Shown here: in pieces, positions 45,090 through 53,211 of the stretch
Layout of the letters: every line of letters starts with the position of its first letter
Position numbering within the stretch: the first letter of the stretch is position 1
DNA from: Candidatus Peregrinibacteria bacterium GW2011_GWF2_39_17
Lineage (GTDB): Bacteria; Patescibacteriota; Gracilibacteria; UBA1369; UBA12473
Direction: 5' to 3'
Assembly (NCBI GenBank): GCA_000993615.1
Contig: LBWM01000005.1
Span: 1-64,000 of the forward strand
DNA length: 64,000 nt
The notes under the pieces: generated by a model
The model's input: only the letters and a program-made list of their open reading frames with translations
Databases searched by the model: none
Told to the model about the DNA's origin: nothing
Translations under genes and position numbers: made by a program

Positions 45090-46057
45090 CCAAAATTCTT
45101 GTTACAGGAGGAGCTGGTTTTATCGGTTCCAACTTCATTCATTATTGGCTCAAACATCATCCTGAAGACGAAATTCTTAACCTAGACGCCCTAACGTATG
45201 CTGGTAATTTAGAAAATCTTCGCTCCATCCAAAACAATAAACGTTACAAGTTTATTCAAGGCGATATTAATGATCCAAAAATTGTCGAAAAAACAATGCA
45301 AAAAGGCATTGAAGTGGTAATCAATTTCGCCGCTGAATCTCATAATGATCGGGCTATTGTCAATCCTCGCCTCTTTTTTGAAACCAATGTCCTAGGCACA
45401 CAAACTTTATTAGCTGCATCTCTTAAAAAAAAGGTTAAACGCTTTCACCATATTTCAACTTGTGAAGTTTTTGGAGATTTAACCCTAGATTCTGCTTATG
45501 CTTTTAAAGAAAATGACCCCTTCTCTCCACGTACTCCCTATAATGCTTCAAAAGCAAGTGCTAATCACGCTGTAATGGCCTATTATCATACTTATGGACT
45601 ACCTGTAACCCTAAGCCATTGTTCAAATAATTACGGCCCCTATCAATTTCCAGAAAAAATAATTCCTCTTTTTACCACCAATTTACTCCGGGATAAAACC
45701 CTGCCTCTCTTCAAAAGCAGCCAAAATAAAAGGGAATGGATCCACGTTGATGACCATTGCCAGGCACTTGAGGCTATTCTTCTTAAGGGTAAGCTTGGGC
45801 AAGCTTACAATATTGGCACTGGCGTAGAAAAAAGCATTGAAGAAATTGCCAATTTTTTATTAGCCTATTTTCATAAACCAGTTTCCTACAAAAACTATAT
45901 CCCAGATCGCCTCGGCCATGATCGTCGCTATTTATTAGATAGCACCAAAATTAAGGAAACCCTAAACTGGCAACCAAAGATTGGATTTGAAACAGGACTT
46001 AAACAAACAATAGCTTGGTATCAGGAAAATTCCGCTTGGTGGGCTCCCCTACTTTAA
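45086..46057 (+). CDS. rmlB: dTDP-glucose 4,6-dehydratase-like SDR enzyme
   Basis: An extended short-chain dehydrogenase of 323 residues. GGAGFIGSNF binds NAD, NFAAESHNDRAI is typical of RmlB, and the catalytic YxxxK is in TPYNASKAS. The usual RmlB signature STDEVYG reads STCEVFG here: the acid Glu is kept but the neighbouring Asp is Cys. The overall best match remains RmlB, which makes dTDP-4-keto-6-deoxyglucose; a different sugar nucleotide is possible. It is followed 17 bases later by an RmlA-like gene, which supports a dTDP-sugar route. RmlC and RmlD are not in the window. Confidence 0.83.
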   Translation: MTKILVTGGAGFIGSNFIHYWLKHHPEDEILNLDALTYAGNLENLRSIQNNKRYKFIQGDINDPKIVEKTMQKGIEVVINFAAESHNDRAIVNPRLFFETNVLGTQTLLAASLKKKVKRFHHISTCEVFGDLTLDSAYAFKENDPFSPRTPYNASKASANHAVMAYYHTYGLPVTLSHCSNNYGPYQFPEKIIPLFTTNLLRDKTLPLFKSSQNKREWIHVDDHCQALEAILLKGKLGQAYNIGTGVEKSIEEIANFLLAYFHKPVSYKNYIPDRLGHDRRYLLDSTKIKETLNWQPKIGFETGLKQTIAWYQENSAWWAPLL

Positions 46058-46074
46058 ACAATTAACTTCTCATT

Positions 46075-46797
46075 ATGAAAGGAATAATTCTAGCTGGAGG
46101 CTTTGGAAATAGACTAAAACCTCTAACCGACGTCATGAACAAACACCTGCTGCCGATTTACAACAAACCAATGATTTATTATCCCCTGCAAACATTATTA
46201 GAAGCAGGGATACGCGACATTTTAATTGTTACCGGCCCAGAATATGCCGGTGGATTCATAAAACTTCTCGGTTCAGGAGAAAAATTCAATTGCAACATCT
46301 ATTTTGCGGTCCAAGAAAAAGCCGGAGGAATTGCCCAAGCCCTTAATAGAGGTAAAAACTTTGCCAACTCAGGACCAATAGCAGTTATTCTCGGAGACAA
46401 TTTATTTGAAGATAATTTCAAACAAGCCGTACTTGATTTTAAAAACGGAGCAATGATTTTTATTAAAGAAGTCACTGATCCGGAAAGATTTGGCGTAGTT
46501 GAATTTGATCAACATCAAAACATTACAGCCATCACAGAAAAACCCCAAATCCCATCCTCACCCTATGCCGTAACCGGATTCTATCTTTATGACCAACAAG
46601 TTTTTGACATCATCCAAAATCTCACACCCTCAAAACGGCAAGAACTTGAAATTACAGATGTAAACAACGCTTATCTCCAAAAAAACCACCTTCAATCCTC
46701 GCTAGTCAAAGGAAACTGGACTGATGCCGGAACATTTGAAAGCCTTCACGAAGCAAGTCTTTTAGCCCGAAATTTATCTGTACCCAAAAATGCCTAA
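46075..46797 (+). CDS. rmlA: Sugar-1-phosphate thymidylyltransferase, RmlA-like
   Basis: A 240-residue nucleotidyltransferase. The N-terminus MKGIILAGGFGNRLKPLT with KHLLPIYNKPMIYYPL is the nucleotide-binding and substrate-lysine region of RmlA. VILGDNLFED holds the metal-binding Asp, and ITEKPQIPSSPYAVTGFYLYD and GNWTDAGTFESL are conserved later. It lacks the roughly 50-residue C-terminal extension of the longer RmlA proteins. It should make dTDP-glucose from glucose-1-phosphate, feeding the RmlB-like neighbour. The 3' end overlaps the PfkB-family gene by 8 bases, indicating co-translation. Confidence 0.88.
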   Translation: MKGIILAGGFGNRLKPLTDVMNKHLLPIYNKPMIYYPLQTLLEAGIRDILIVTGPEYAGGFIKLLGSGEKFNCNIYFAVQEKAGGIAQALNRGKNFANSGPIAVILGDNLFEDNFKQAVLDFKNGAMIFIKEVTDPERFGVVEFDQHQNITAITEKPQIPSSPYAVTGFYLYDQQVFDIIQNLTPSKRQELEITDVNNAYLQKNHLQSSLVKGNWTDAGTFESLHEASLLARNLSVPKNA

Positions 46798-47734
46798 AAT
46801 TATTGTCACTGGCTCAATTGCCTACGATTATCTTCTAAAATATTCAACTCCATTTGAAGACGTCCTTTTACCCAATAAATTAAACAGTCTCAGTGTTTGT
46901 TTCGTTGTTGATCATAAAGAACGACATTTTGGCGGGACAGCAGGCAATATTGCTTATAATTTTTATCTGCTTAAGGAAAAACCCATTTTAATAGCAGATG
47001 TTGGTGCTGATTTCCAAGAATACGAAAATCGAATTAGAACCTGGCAAATACCCACAAATTTTATCCGTGTGCACCAAAATATTGAAACTCCCCTTGCTAT
47101 TATCACCACGGACATTAACGGGCATCAAATTACTCAATTCTATCCAGGAGCCCTACTAAAAAAACCGCAAACAAACCTAGCTCAAATTTTCAAAAAAACA
47201 AACCTAATTCTAATTGCACCAGAGCCAAAAAAACGTATGCTTTATTATATTAAAACAGCCAAAAAGGCCAAAACTAATTATTTTTTTGATCCTGGTCAAA
47301 ATATACCAACCTTCACCAAGGCCGAATTATTAGAAGCCATTCACGATTCAACCGGAATTTTTGTAAATGATTACGAATACGAGATTCTAAAACTAAAAAC
47401 AAAACTTAGCGCAATAGAAATTTTAAAATACACTCAAAACCTGATCATTACCCTAGGCTCAAAAGGATCATTAATCTACAGCAAAAATTACAAAAATGGC
47501 CTAAAGATACCAGCCCTAAGCAGCTCTAAACCCCAAGATCCAACAGGTTGTGGAGATGCCTATCGCGCTGGTTTCCTTAAAGGATATTTAGATAATAAAC
47601 CGCTGGAAATCTGCGGGAAAATGGGCGCCCTCCTTGGCACCTACGTGCTTGAAAAAAATGGTACTCAAACCCATCATTTCACCCCAGATAATTTCAAGAA
47701 AAAATATCATCGTGCTTTTAAAGCTGATTTATAA
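46790..47734 (+). CDS. PfkB-family carbohydrate or nucleoside kinase
   Basis: A 314-residue ribokinase-fold enzyme. The start IIVTGSIAYDYLLKY and HFGGTAGNIAYNFYLL give the substrate-binding face. DPTGCGDAYRAGFLKGYL near residue 248 is the PfkB signature 2, with the catalytic Asp. The adenosine-kinase-like subgroup is suggested by the GGTAGN block, but the substrate could be a sugar. It sits at the end of the infB-rmlB-rmlA run, overlapping rmlA by 8 bases, and converges on the CsaB-like gene with a 28-base overlap. Confidence 0.85.
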   Translation: MPKIIVTGSIAYDYLLKYSTPFEDVLLPNKLNSLSVCFVVDHKERHFGGTAGNIAYNFYLLKEKPILIADVGADFQEYENRIRTWQIPTNFIRVHQNIETPLAIITTDINGHQITQFYPGALLKKPQTNLAQIFKKTNLILIAPEPKKRMLYYIKTAKKAKTNYFFDPGQNIPTFTKAELLEAIHDSTGIFVNDYEYEILKLKTKLSAIEILKYTQNLIITLGSKGSLIYSKNYKNGLKIPALSSSKPQDPTGCGDAYRAGFLKGYLDNKPLEICGKMGALLGTYVLEKNGTQTHHFTPDNFKKKYHRAFKADL

Positions 47735-48726
47735 ACAGCCAAGAGAATTTCAGCATTTACCTCATCCAAATCACAAATAACCTCAGATCGCCCCAAATCC
47801 GCGGCAAAGGATTTAATTTTTTGCAGATAGGCAATTCCCATAAAAGGAATACCAAAACGCTTAGCTAAAATTAAACTATGCAGTCTCATTCCCACTACCA
47901 AATCAGCATTTGCTATAATTTTTAAAACCTTTTGCTCATCAGCCTCGTACTTCACAATCTCAATATCACCATGACATTGTTCAAATATTTTATTCAAAAA
48001 ATCTATTTCTTTTTTGGAATTTTCAAAAGAAATAAAAATTACTTTTTTCCCAATTTCTAAGGTTAAAAAGTTAATAAACTTAACAAATTCATTTTTAATC
48101 TTGTTCGTATTTTTTGAACAATACCTCGGCACAAAAACAACATAATCCTTCATCTTTTCATAAGCTTTTAAATTATTCAAAAAAGCCATTTCTAAAACCG
48201 GATCTTGCCCCAGCTCAAGATCACTACGTCCTAGCGATTTCACCTCTTCCCAAGATTGCCTATCACGGACTGACACTAAATCAACTCGATGCAAAATCGA
48301 AGCAGCCCATCTTCGCGCCCATCTATGCTTAAAAGGCCCAATCCCATTAGCCAAAATTTGAACTTTCGGGCTATAGCGAAGAGCAAACTCAGTATGACAT
48401 CCCCAGAGCCACATTGCCTGCCACGGATCATCAGTTAATAAAGTCCCTCCTCCCAAAATAAACAAATCAGCTTCCCTTATAGCCTCTTTAGTTAAAAGAA
48501 AATTAGCTCGCTCTTTTTTGCAAAAAAATACTCTAAAAAAAGATCTTACTCCGCAAGGAAGCATCGGAACAGCCCTTATCCCATATCGGCGCGCAGTCTC
48601 TACTGAATCAGCGCTTATAACTGTAATCGAAAAAGAAGAAAACCGCTGAATAAAGGCATGCAAAATCAAATCATCACCTAAATTATTAGCTCCGTAATTA
48701 CCACAAATAACAATTTTTTTACGCAT
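47707..48726 (-). CDS. Polysaccharide pyruvyltransferase, CsaB-like
   Basis: A 339-residue protein of the PF04230 type. ICGNYGANNLGDDLILHAF at the N-terminus is the family signature, FILGGGTLLTDD the next block, and NADLVVGMRLHSLILAKRF the conserved C-terminal His motif. CsaB adds pyruvate ketals to the wall polymer that SLH domains bind. The SLH protein at 29.4-31.3 kb is a possible beneficiary, which makes this role attractive though inferred. It lies 8 bases downstream of rplS on the same strand and overlaps the convergent PfkB-family gene by 28 bases. Confidence 0.85.
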   Translation of the reverse strand: MRKKIVICGNYGANNLGDDLILHAFIQRFSSFSITVISADSVETARRYGIRAVPMLPCGVRSFFRVFFCKKERANFLLTKEAIREADLFILGGGTLLTDDPWQAMWLWGCHTEFALRYSPKVQILANGIGPFKHRWARRWAASILHRVDLVSVRDRQSWEEVKSLGRSDLELGQDPVLEMAFLNNLKAYEKMKDYVVFVPRYCSKNTNKIKNEFVKFINFLTLEIGKKVIFISFENSKKEIDFLNKIFEQCHGDIEIVKYEADEQKVLKIIANADLVVGMRLHSLILAKRFGIPFMGIAYLQKIKSFAADLGRSEVICDLDEVNAEILLAVYKSALKAR

Positions 48727-48733
48727 AGCGTCG

Positions 48734-49267
48734 CTATTCCTTATCGCGATCTTCCTCAGTTTTTACTTCTTCTTTCACTTCCTGCTCTAAAGCTGCCTTT
48801 TCCTCATGCAAATCCTCAGCCTTCTTTGCGGCCTCAACTGCCTCTTCAATTAATTCATCCGTCACCTCTTGCGCTTGACCATTCATCACCTCCAATTTCA
48901 AAGTTGCTTCCTTAAGACGAGCACTTTTGCCTGTACGTTCTCGCATAAAATATAATTTAGCTCTACCTACTTTACTGTGACCCAAAATTTCCACCTTAGC
49001 AATATTCTTACTATGCAATGGAAAAATTTTCTCAACTCCAACACCATAAGAAATTTTCCGAACAGTGAAAGTCTTATCAGTGCCTGATCCGCTATTAAGC
49101 GCAATAACCAAACCTTCAAAAGTTTGAATTCGTTCCTTCATACCATCCTTCGTCGTTTCCATAATCTTCTGGTGAACACGAACCCTATTCCCAGTAGCAA
49201 TCGGGGGAATTATGGATTTAAGAGAATTTGACTGTTTCTGGACGTGCTGAATTGTAGCCTGACTCAT
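48734..49267 (-). CDS. rplS: Ribosomal protein L19
   Basis: A large-subunit protein at the 30S-50S interface. Family blocks are VRVHQKIMETTKDGMKERIQ, FEGLVIALNSGSGTDKTFTVRK, GVEKIFPLHSKNIAKVEIL and GRAKLYFMRERTGKSARLKE. At 177 residues it exceeds the usual 115 or so; the excess is a C-terminal Glu/Lys/Ala-rich tail (about 118-177), likely helical and exposed. A TATAAT sequence lies about 10 bases before the ATG on the minus strand, so the message may have almost no leader. Confidence 0.95.
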   Translation of the reverse strand: MSQATIQHVQKQSNSLKSIIPPIATGNRVRVHQKIMETTKDGMKERIQTFEGLVIALNSGSGTDKTFTVRKISYGVGVEKIFPLHSKNIAKVEILGHSKVGRAKLYFMRERTGKSARLKEATLKLEVMNGQAQEVTDELIEEAVEAAKKAEDLHEEKAALEQEVKEEVKTEEDRDKE

Positions 49268-49352
49268 AAAATTACAAATTATAAAGACAAAAGCCCACCG
49301 ATTATAGGGAACCTCCTTTAAAATGTAAAGCTAAAAAACCGAATCAAAAACC

Positions 49353-49919
49353 TTAACCTAAAGCATTACTTAGTTGATTATGGGCAATTAAATTCTCCCC
49401 ATCAGTTAAAAGCTCTTTAATAAAACGATCATTACAATTAATACGATAAATAAAATCCTCTCTGGTCATAACCGTAAAACGAATAGGTTCGTCAGACGAA
49501 ACCTCCTTTTCTAAAAATTCCTCCAAAGATTTTTTATTAATATCACCAACGAGCAACAAATCAACCGTCGAAGCTTTTTGCATAAAATGTCCAGATAATA
49601 AAAGAAAATCAACTTCCCCCATTTTAAGAATTTTATCCACAACTTGCTGATTTTGATCGATACTCTTTAAAATAATACTATGCAATTCACTAAAAAAAGG
49701 AAATTGCTTATTCACAATATAAAATTTCCTTCTATTCTTTGCCCTACTCCTCAAAAGACCTAATTTTTTTAAATTATCTAATTCGCGTCGCACCGAATTA
49801 ATTTGCTCATCCAAACGCCTTGTCAATTCCCGAATAAAAAATTCCTCATCTGGTTTCTGCAAAAATAAGGTTAACAATTTAACTCTAGCGCCAGAAGTAA
49901 ATAATCGCTTGAGATTCAT
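49353..49919 (-). CDS. Winged-helix protein with possible nucleotidyltransferase-like domain
   Basis: About 188 residues from the ATG at 49919. The N-terminal half is a winged helix (LFTSGARVKLLTLFLQKP ... FIRELTRRLDEQINSVRREL, then KKLGLLRSRAKNRRKFYIV), resembling ArsR-type DNA-binding proteins. The C-terminal half (DFLLLSGHF ... STVDLLLVGDINKKSLEEFL) resembles the MNT/nucleotidyltransferase fold, with Asp in VDLLLVGD, but lacks a clear GSxxxG motif, so catalysis is doubtful. It is probably a regulator. The repeat block just upstream could be its operator. Confidence 0.72.
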   Translation of the reverse strand: MNLKRLFTSGARVKLLTLFLQKPDEEFFIRELTRRLDEQINSVRRELDNLKKLGLLRSRAKNRRKFYIVNKQFPFFSELHSIILKSIDQNQQVVDKILKMGEVDFLLLSGHFMQKASTVDLLLVGDINKKSLEEFLEKEVSSDEPIRFTVMTREDFIYRINCNDRFIKELLTDGENLIAHNQLSNALG

Positions 49920-49970
49920 TATAAACAATTAAAACTGTATACATATTTTGAACAACTTGCTAAAAATGTA

Positions 49971-50181
49971 TAACTTTTTTACACAAAAAGCAAGTTTTTA
50001 AAAATCATTTCCCACCATTTCTAGCTACTAAACTGAATAAAGTAGACCTAAATTTATCTCAAAATAGGTTCTAGTTTTTTATACAAAAACCTAAAATCTC
50101 CGACTAATTGAATAACTTTTTTATACAAAAAAATGCCTATTTTAAGTCAAAAAATAACCATAAAGCTTTTTTATATATCTA
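49971..50181 (+). repeat. Four near-copies of an AT-rich 20-base motif
   Basis: The intergenic region between the winged-helix gene and the LapA-like gene holds four related units: 49971-49990, 50071-50090, 50113-50133 and 50162-50181. The shared core is CTTTTTTATACAAAAA, with small changes, and is a loose palindrome. The first unit contains TTTTACACA, which fits the DnaA-box pattern TTWTNCACA; the second and third miss it by one base. The units could be operators for the adjacent regulator or part of a replication region. Spacing is uneven (about 100, 42 and 49 bases), so this is not a CRISPR array. Confidence 0.6.
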
Positions 50182-50204
50182 GAAAACCTTTATCAAAACC
50201 TCTC

Positions 50205-50459
50205 CTAGGCATTAAAATTTTCGTCCTCATCATCTTCATCATCCTGACCAACCAAAGACATAACTGAAAGGGTTAAAAAGCTTCCAACCACCATTCCCAA
50301 AAGCGATGTCCCAAACAAAATGATTGTTGGCGAAACATTAGAAGGTAATTCCCAAAAGAAAAAATTAAGATAATTACAGGTGGCCTGAATATTTTCAAAA
50401 GATAGAACCAAAATAACCACAAAAGTCACAAATGCTCCAATAAAATAGAAAATTTTCAT
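50205..50459 (-). CDS. LapA-like (DUF1049) small membrane protein
   Basis: An 84-residue protein with two membrane helices (FYFIGAFVTFVVILVLSFEN and TIILFGTSLLGMVVGSFLTL) joined by a short loop with FFFWELPSNVSP, then a very acidic tail (GQDDEDDEDENFN). This is the LapA/DUF1049 plan; LapA acts in envelope assembly in E. coli, but for distant members the role is unproven. It lies 11 bases downstream of tig on the same strand, so the two may share a transcript. Confidence 0.75.
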   Translation of the reverse strand: MKIFYFIGAFVTFVVILVLSFENIQATCNYLNFFFWELPSNVSPTIILFGTSLLGMVVGSFLTLSVMSLVGQDDEDDEDENFNA

Positions 50460-50470
50460 ATTTAAGAAAG

Positions 50471-51748
50471 TTAAGAAAGCAAATCATTAATAAGCCGCTC
50501 AATGCGAAGCTGATTCTGTAATTGAATATATCCCTGAGCTCCTTCCTTAAAATACGCCTCCACCTTTTTTTGCTCCGAAATAGGATAGCCAGCAACAGCA
50601 ACCTCTCTTTCCTTTACAAATTTCTCGTCCTCGATTTCGATTTTCCGCTCGTTACAAAGATGCTGAAGAATTAACCGAAGTTTAACTTGCTTTTCAGCTT
50701 GCTCTCTTTTTTCCTGCCTTAAATCACGCTTTAAGCTCTCAAGATATTTAAGATACTGATCCCATGGCAAGCCTTTATCAATTATCTCCATCTTATGTCG
50801 ATCCAAGACAAAATCAATTTCTTCCTCTATAAGCACCTCTGGAATATCGACCTTAGCCAACGCAAGTAATTCCTCAAATAATTTATTTTCTCGTCTTAAG
50901 CGTTCCTGCTCCTTTTGCCTCTTTTCCAAATTAATTCGAATATCAGCCCTCAAATCTTCAAGTGTCTTCCCTTCGCCAATAGTGGCTTTAACCCATTCAT
51001 CAGTTAAATCTGGTAATTTTACTTCATTCACTTTATTTACTTTAACCTTAAACTTAACCAATTGTCCCGCAAATTTCTTAGAGTGATAATCCTTTGGGAA
51101 TTTCAATTCAAATGTTTTTTCCTCACCTGATTTCATACCAACAATTTTTTCCTCAAATCCAGGAATTAAAGTTTTTTCTCCCAAAATAACCGGATGATTT
51201 TTACTAGCAGTTCCTTCCAATGGAATATCACCATCAGGGTCAAAACCTTCAAAATTAATTTCTACCTGATCACCCATTTTGGCTATGCGCTCCACTTCCG
51301 TATATTCCGCTTGCTGCTTACGCAAATAAGCTACCAAATCCTCAACATCTTTTTCCTCAATTCCCCCTACCTTAAGCGGAATTTTAATTTTTTCATAACC
51401 AGAAATAGTTACCACAGGAAGCACAGCCACTATGGCCTCAAAAACAAAGGGGTCTGCACCAATAATTGTGACCTCGGGCTTAGCAACAACCGGAACTTTC
51501 TTTTCAACAACGGCCTTAGCATAAAGCCTGGGAATCGCAGTTTCTAAAACATGTGCCCTAACAGCCTCCTTCCCCAAATGCTGTTCTAAAATAGAGTGAG
51601 GCACCTTACCAGGACGAAAACCAGGGATTTTAACAGTTAAAGCTAATTCCTTACAAGCCGAATCAATAAAAGGCAATAAATCTGCTTCTTCGCTTTCAAT
51701 TTTAATCGTAACCATTGATTTTTTAGGTTCAGAAACGACAATTTTCAT
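50471..51748 (-). CDS. tig: Trigger factor chaperone
   Basis: A ribosome-bound folding helper and peptidyl-prolyl isomerase of about 425 residues. The ATG at 51748 (MKIVVSEPKKSMVTIKIESE) is chosen, since the 19 residues upstream of it are not family-like. The ribosome-docking region has FRPGKVPHSILEQHLG, close to the GFRxGKxP signature. The isomerase domain is about 150-240 (GDQVEINFEGFDPDGD), and the long helical C-terminal domain follows. No Shine-Dalgarno sequence is seen. It is divergent from ybaB. Confidence 0.94.
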   Translation of the reverse strand: MKIVVSEPKKSMVTIKIESEEADLLPFIDSACKELALTVKIPGFRPGKVPHSILEQHLGKEAVRAHVLETAIPRLYAKAVVEKKVPVVAKPEVTIIGADPFVFEAIVAVLPVVTISGYEKIKIPLKVGGIEEKDVEDLVAYLRKQQAEYTEVERIAKMGDQVEINFEGFDPDGDIPLEGTASKNHPVILGEKTLIPGFEEKIVGMKSGEEKTFELKFPKDYHSKKFAGQLVKFKVKVNKVNEVKLPDLTDEWVKATIGEGKTLEDLRADIRINLEKRQKEQERLRRENKLFEELLALAKVDIPEVLIEEEIDFVLDRHKMEIIDKGLPWDQYLKYLESLKRDLRQEKREQAEKQVKLRLILQHLCNERKIEIEDEKFVKEREVAVAGYPISEQKKVEAYFKEGAQGYIQLQNQLRIERLINDLLS

Positions 51749-51798
51749 AAAAATAAATTTAGTTAATTTCTTCCGCATGCTACGTGTATTTTTATGAT

Positions 51799-51828
51799 TT
51801 GGCAAGATTTGAAAATTTTTGTTATTAT
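51799..51828 (+). promoter_or_regulatory. Promoter of ybaB and mltG
   Basis: TTGGCA (51799-51804), an 18-base spacer, and TATTAT (51823-51828), with a TGT extension just before the -10. The start would be near 51835, about 29 bases before the ybaB ATG. A second TATAAT at 51845-51850 may be an alternative -10. Confidence 0.5.
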
Positions 51829-51863
51829 AAAAATACTTAATTCTTATAATTAACTAAAAACTA

Positions 51864-52166
51864 ATGACTTTAATGGATAAGGCCAAACAAGCCAAAGATC
51901 TCTATAAATTTCAAAAACAAGCTAAAGAAATAAAGCAAAAACTAAAAAATATTCATATTGAAGCTGAGGAAAACGGCTTTACGATTACTATCGACGCAGA
52001 ACAAATACCAATTTCCGTTAAAATCACGGACCAAGCCATGCAAGATAGAAACAAGCTAGAAGAATCAATTTTGAAAGCCTTGACAAAAGGACTTAAAAAA
52101 TCACAAGAAGTAGCGGCAGCCAATATGAAGGATATTTTTGGAGCCATGGGCATGCCAGGAATGTAA
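51864..52166 (+). CDS. ybaB: YbaB/EbfC nucleoid-associated protein
   Basis: A 100-residue protein with a long N-terminal helix (MDKAKQAKDLYKFQKQAKEIKQ), a short beta sheet (VSVKIT-like strand at IPISVKITDQAM) and a C-terminal helix with AAANMKDIFGAMGMPGM, all typical of YbaB. It forms dimers that bind DNA and affect nucleoid structure. It is 8 bases before mltG. Often ybaB is paired with dnaX or recR; neither is present here. A second ATG three codons in is equally possible. Confidence 0.9.
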   Translation: MTLMDKAKQAKDLYKFQKQAKEIKQKLKNIHIEAEENGFTITIDAEQIPISVKITDQAMQDRNKLEESILKALTKGLKKSQEVAAANMKDIFGAMGMPGM

Positions 52167-52174
52167 TTTTTTCT

Positions 52175-53191
52175 ATGCTTCCGAATAAAAAAATCAAAGC
52201 AACATATCTCAAAATTATTTTCCTAACCATCATAGTTTTATTAAGCATAAAAGGAATTGCAAAATGGTACAATCACTGGCTGCAAACTCCACTAACAAAA
52301 GACAAAAATTCACCAACAATTATTGTAGACATTAAGCCAGGAACGTCAGGTAAAGAAGTGGCTCGAAAATTACAAGAAGAAGAATTAATTTCAAATTTTT
52401 TTGCTTTTTACTGGTATCTCCGTCAAGAAAAAATTCAGATCCAAAACGGTAGATTTGTACTTTCGCCAAACATGTCTCCCCTAATAATTATTGATAATAT
52501 AACTAGCGGGAAAGGACTAATGGCTATTACCATCCCCGAAGGATGGACCATGGAAAAAATTGACGAAAAATTAACAGAAATGGCACTTATTCAGCCTAAA
52601 GAATTTATTAACTGCGCCAAAACCTGCGATTTTAAATCTTACCCTTTTTTAAAAAATGCATCCTCTCTGGAAGGATATCTTTTTCCTGATACCTTCTTTA
52701 TTGATCCTACTACTTTTCAGGTAAAAGAATTCATCGAACGTTTACTCGATAATTTCGAAAAAAAAGTACTAACTCCAGATTTAAATACGGTGCTCCAAAA
52801 CAACAACCGATCTTTAAAAGACCTTATTATCATGGCCTCAATCGTAGAACGCGAAGCCTCGTGGGATGAGGATCGCCCCATTGTGGCCGGTATTCTATGG
52901 AAAAGACTTGATAATGACTGGGCACTAGAAGCCGATGCCACCTTGCTTTACGTTACAGGAGGCAACATCCTTACGGCCAAAGATCTACAACTCGATTCTC
53001 CTTATAACACCAGAAAATACCACGGGCTTCCACCCACAGCCATCAGCAACCCTGGCCTAGCGGCCATTAAAGCCGCGCTTAAACCACAAACTACTGACTA
53101 TTGGTTTTATCTTAATGATGCGGAAACCGGCAAAGCCCATTATGGCAGCACCAATGCGGAACATGAAGCTAATAAAAAAACCTGGCTTTAA
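52175..53191 (+). CDS. mltG: Endolytic murein transglycosylase MltG
   Basis: A 338-residue YceG/MltG family enzyme that cuts nascent glycan strands and ends their extension. One N-terminal membrane helix (about 13-32) is followed by a LysM-like domain (VDIKPGTSGKEVARKLQEEE) and the catalytic domain. Key blocks are ITIPEGWTMEKIDEKL, LEGYLFPDTFFI, IMASIVEREASWDEDRP (catalytic Glu in VERE), and SPYNTRKYHGLPPTAISNPG near the C-terminus. It shows the organism makes peptidoglycan. It converges on the FecR-domain gene. Confidence 0.94.
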   Translation: MLPNKKIKATYLKIIFLTIIVLLSIKGIAKWYNHWLQTPLTKDKNSPTIIVDIKPGTSGKEVARKLQEEELISNFFAFYWYLRQEKIQIQNGRFVLSPNMSPLIIIDNITSGKGLMAITIPEGWTMEKIDEKLTEMALIQPKEFINCAKTCDFKSYPFLKNASSLEGYLFPDTFFIDPTTFQVKEFIERLLDNFEKKVLTPDLNTVLQNNNRSLKDLIIMASIVEREASWDEDRPIVAGILWKRLDNDWALEADATLLYVTGGNILTAKDLQLDSPYNTRKYHGLPPTAISNPGLAAIKAALKPQTTDYWFYLNDAETGKAHYGSTNAEHEANKKTWL

Positions 53192-53211
53192 TCCACATTT
53201 AAAAAACCCAC

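Noticed and set aside
49971-50181. CRISPR array
   Set aside because: The repeats are imperfect, unevenly spaced and AT-only, and no cas genes are present.
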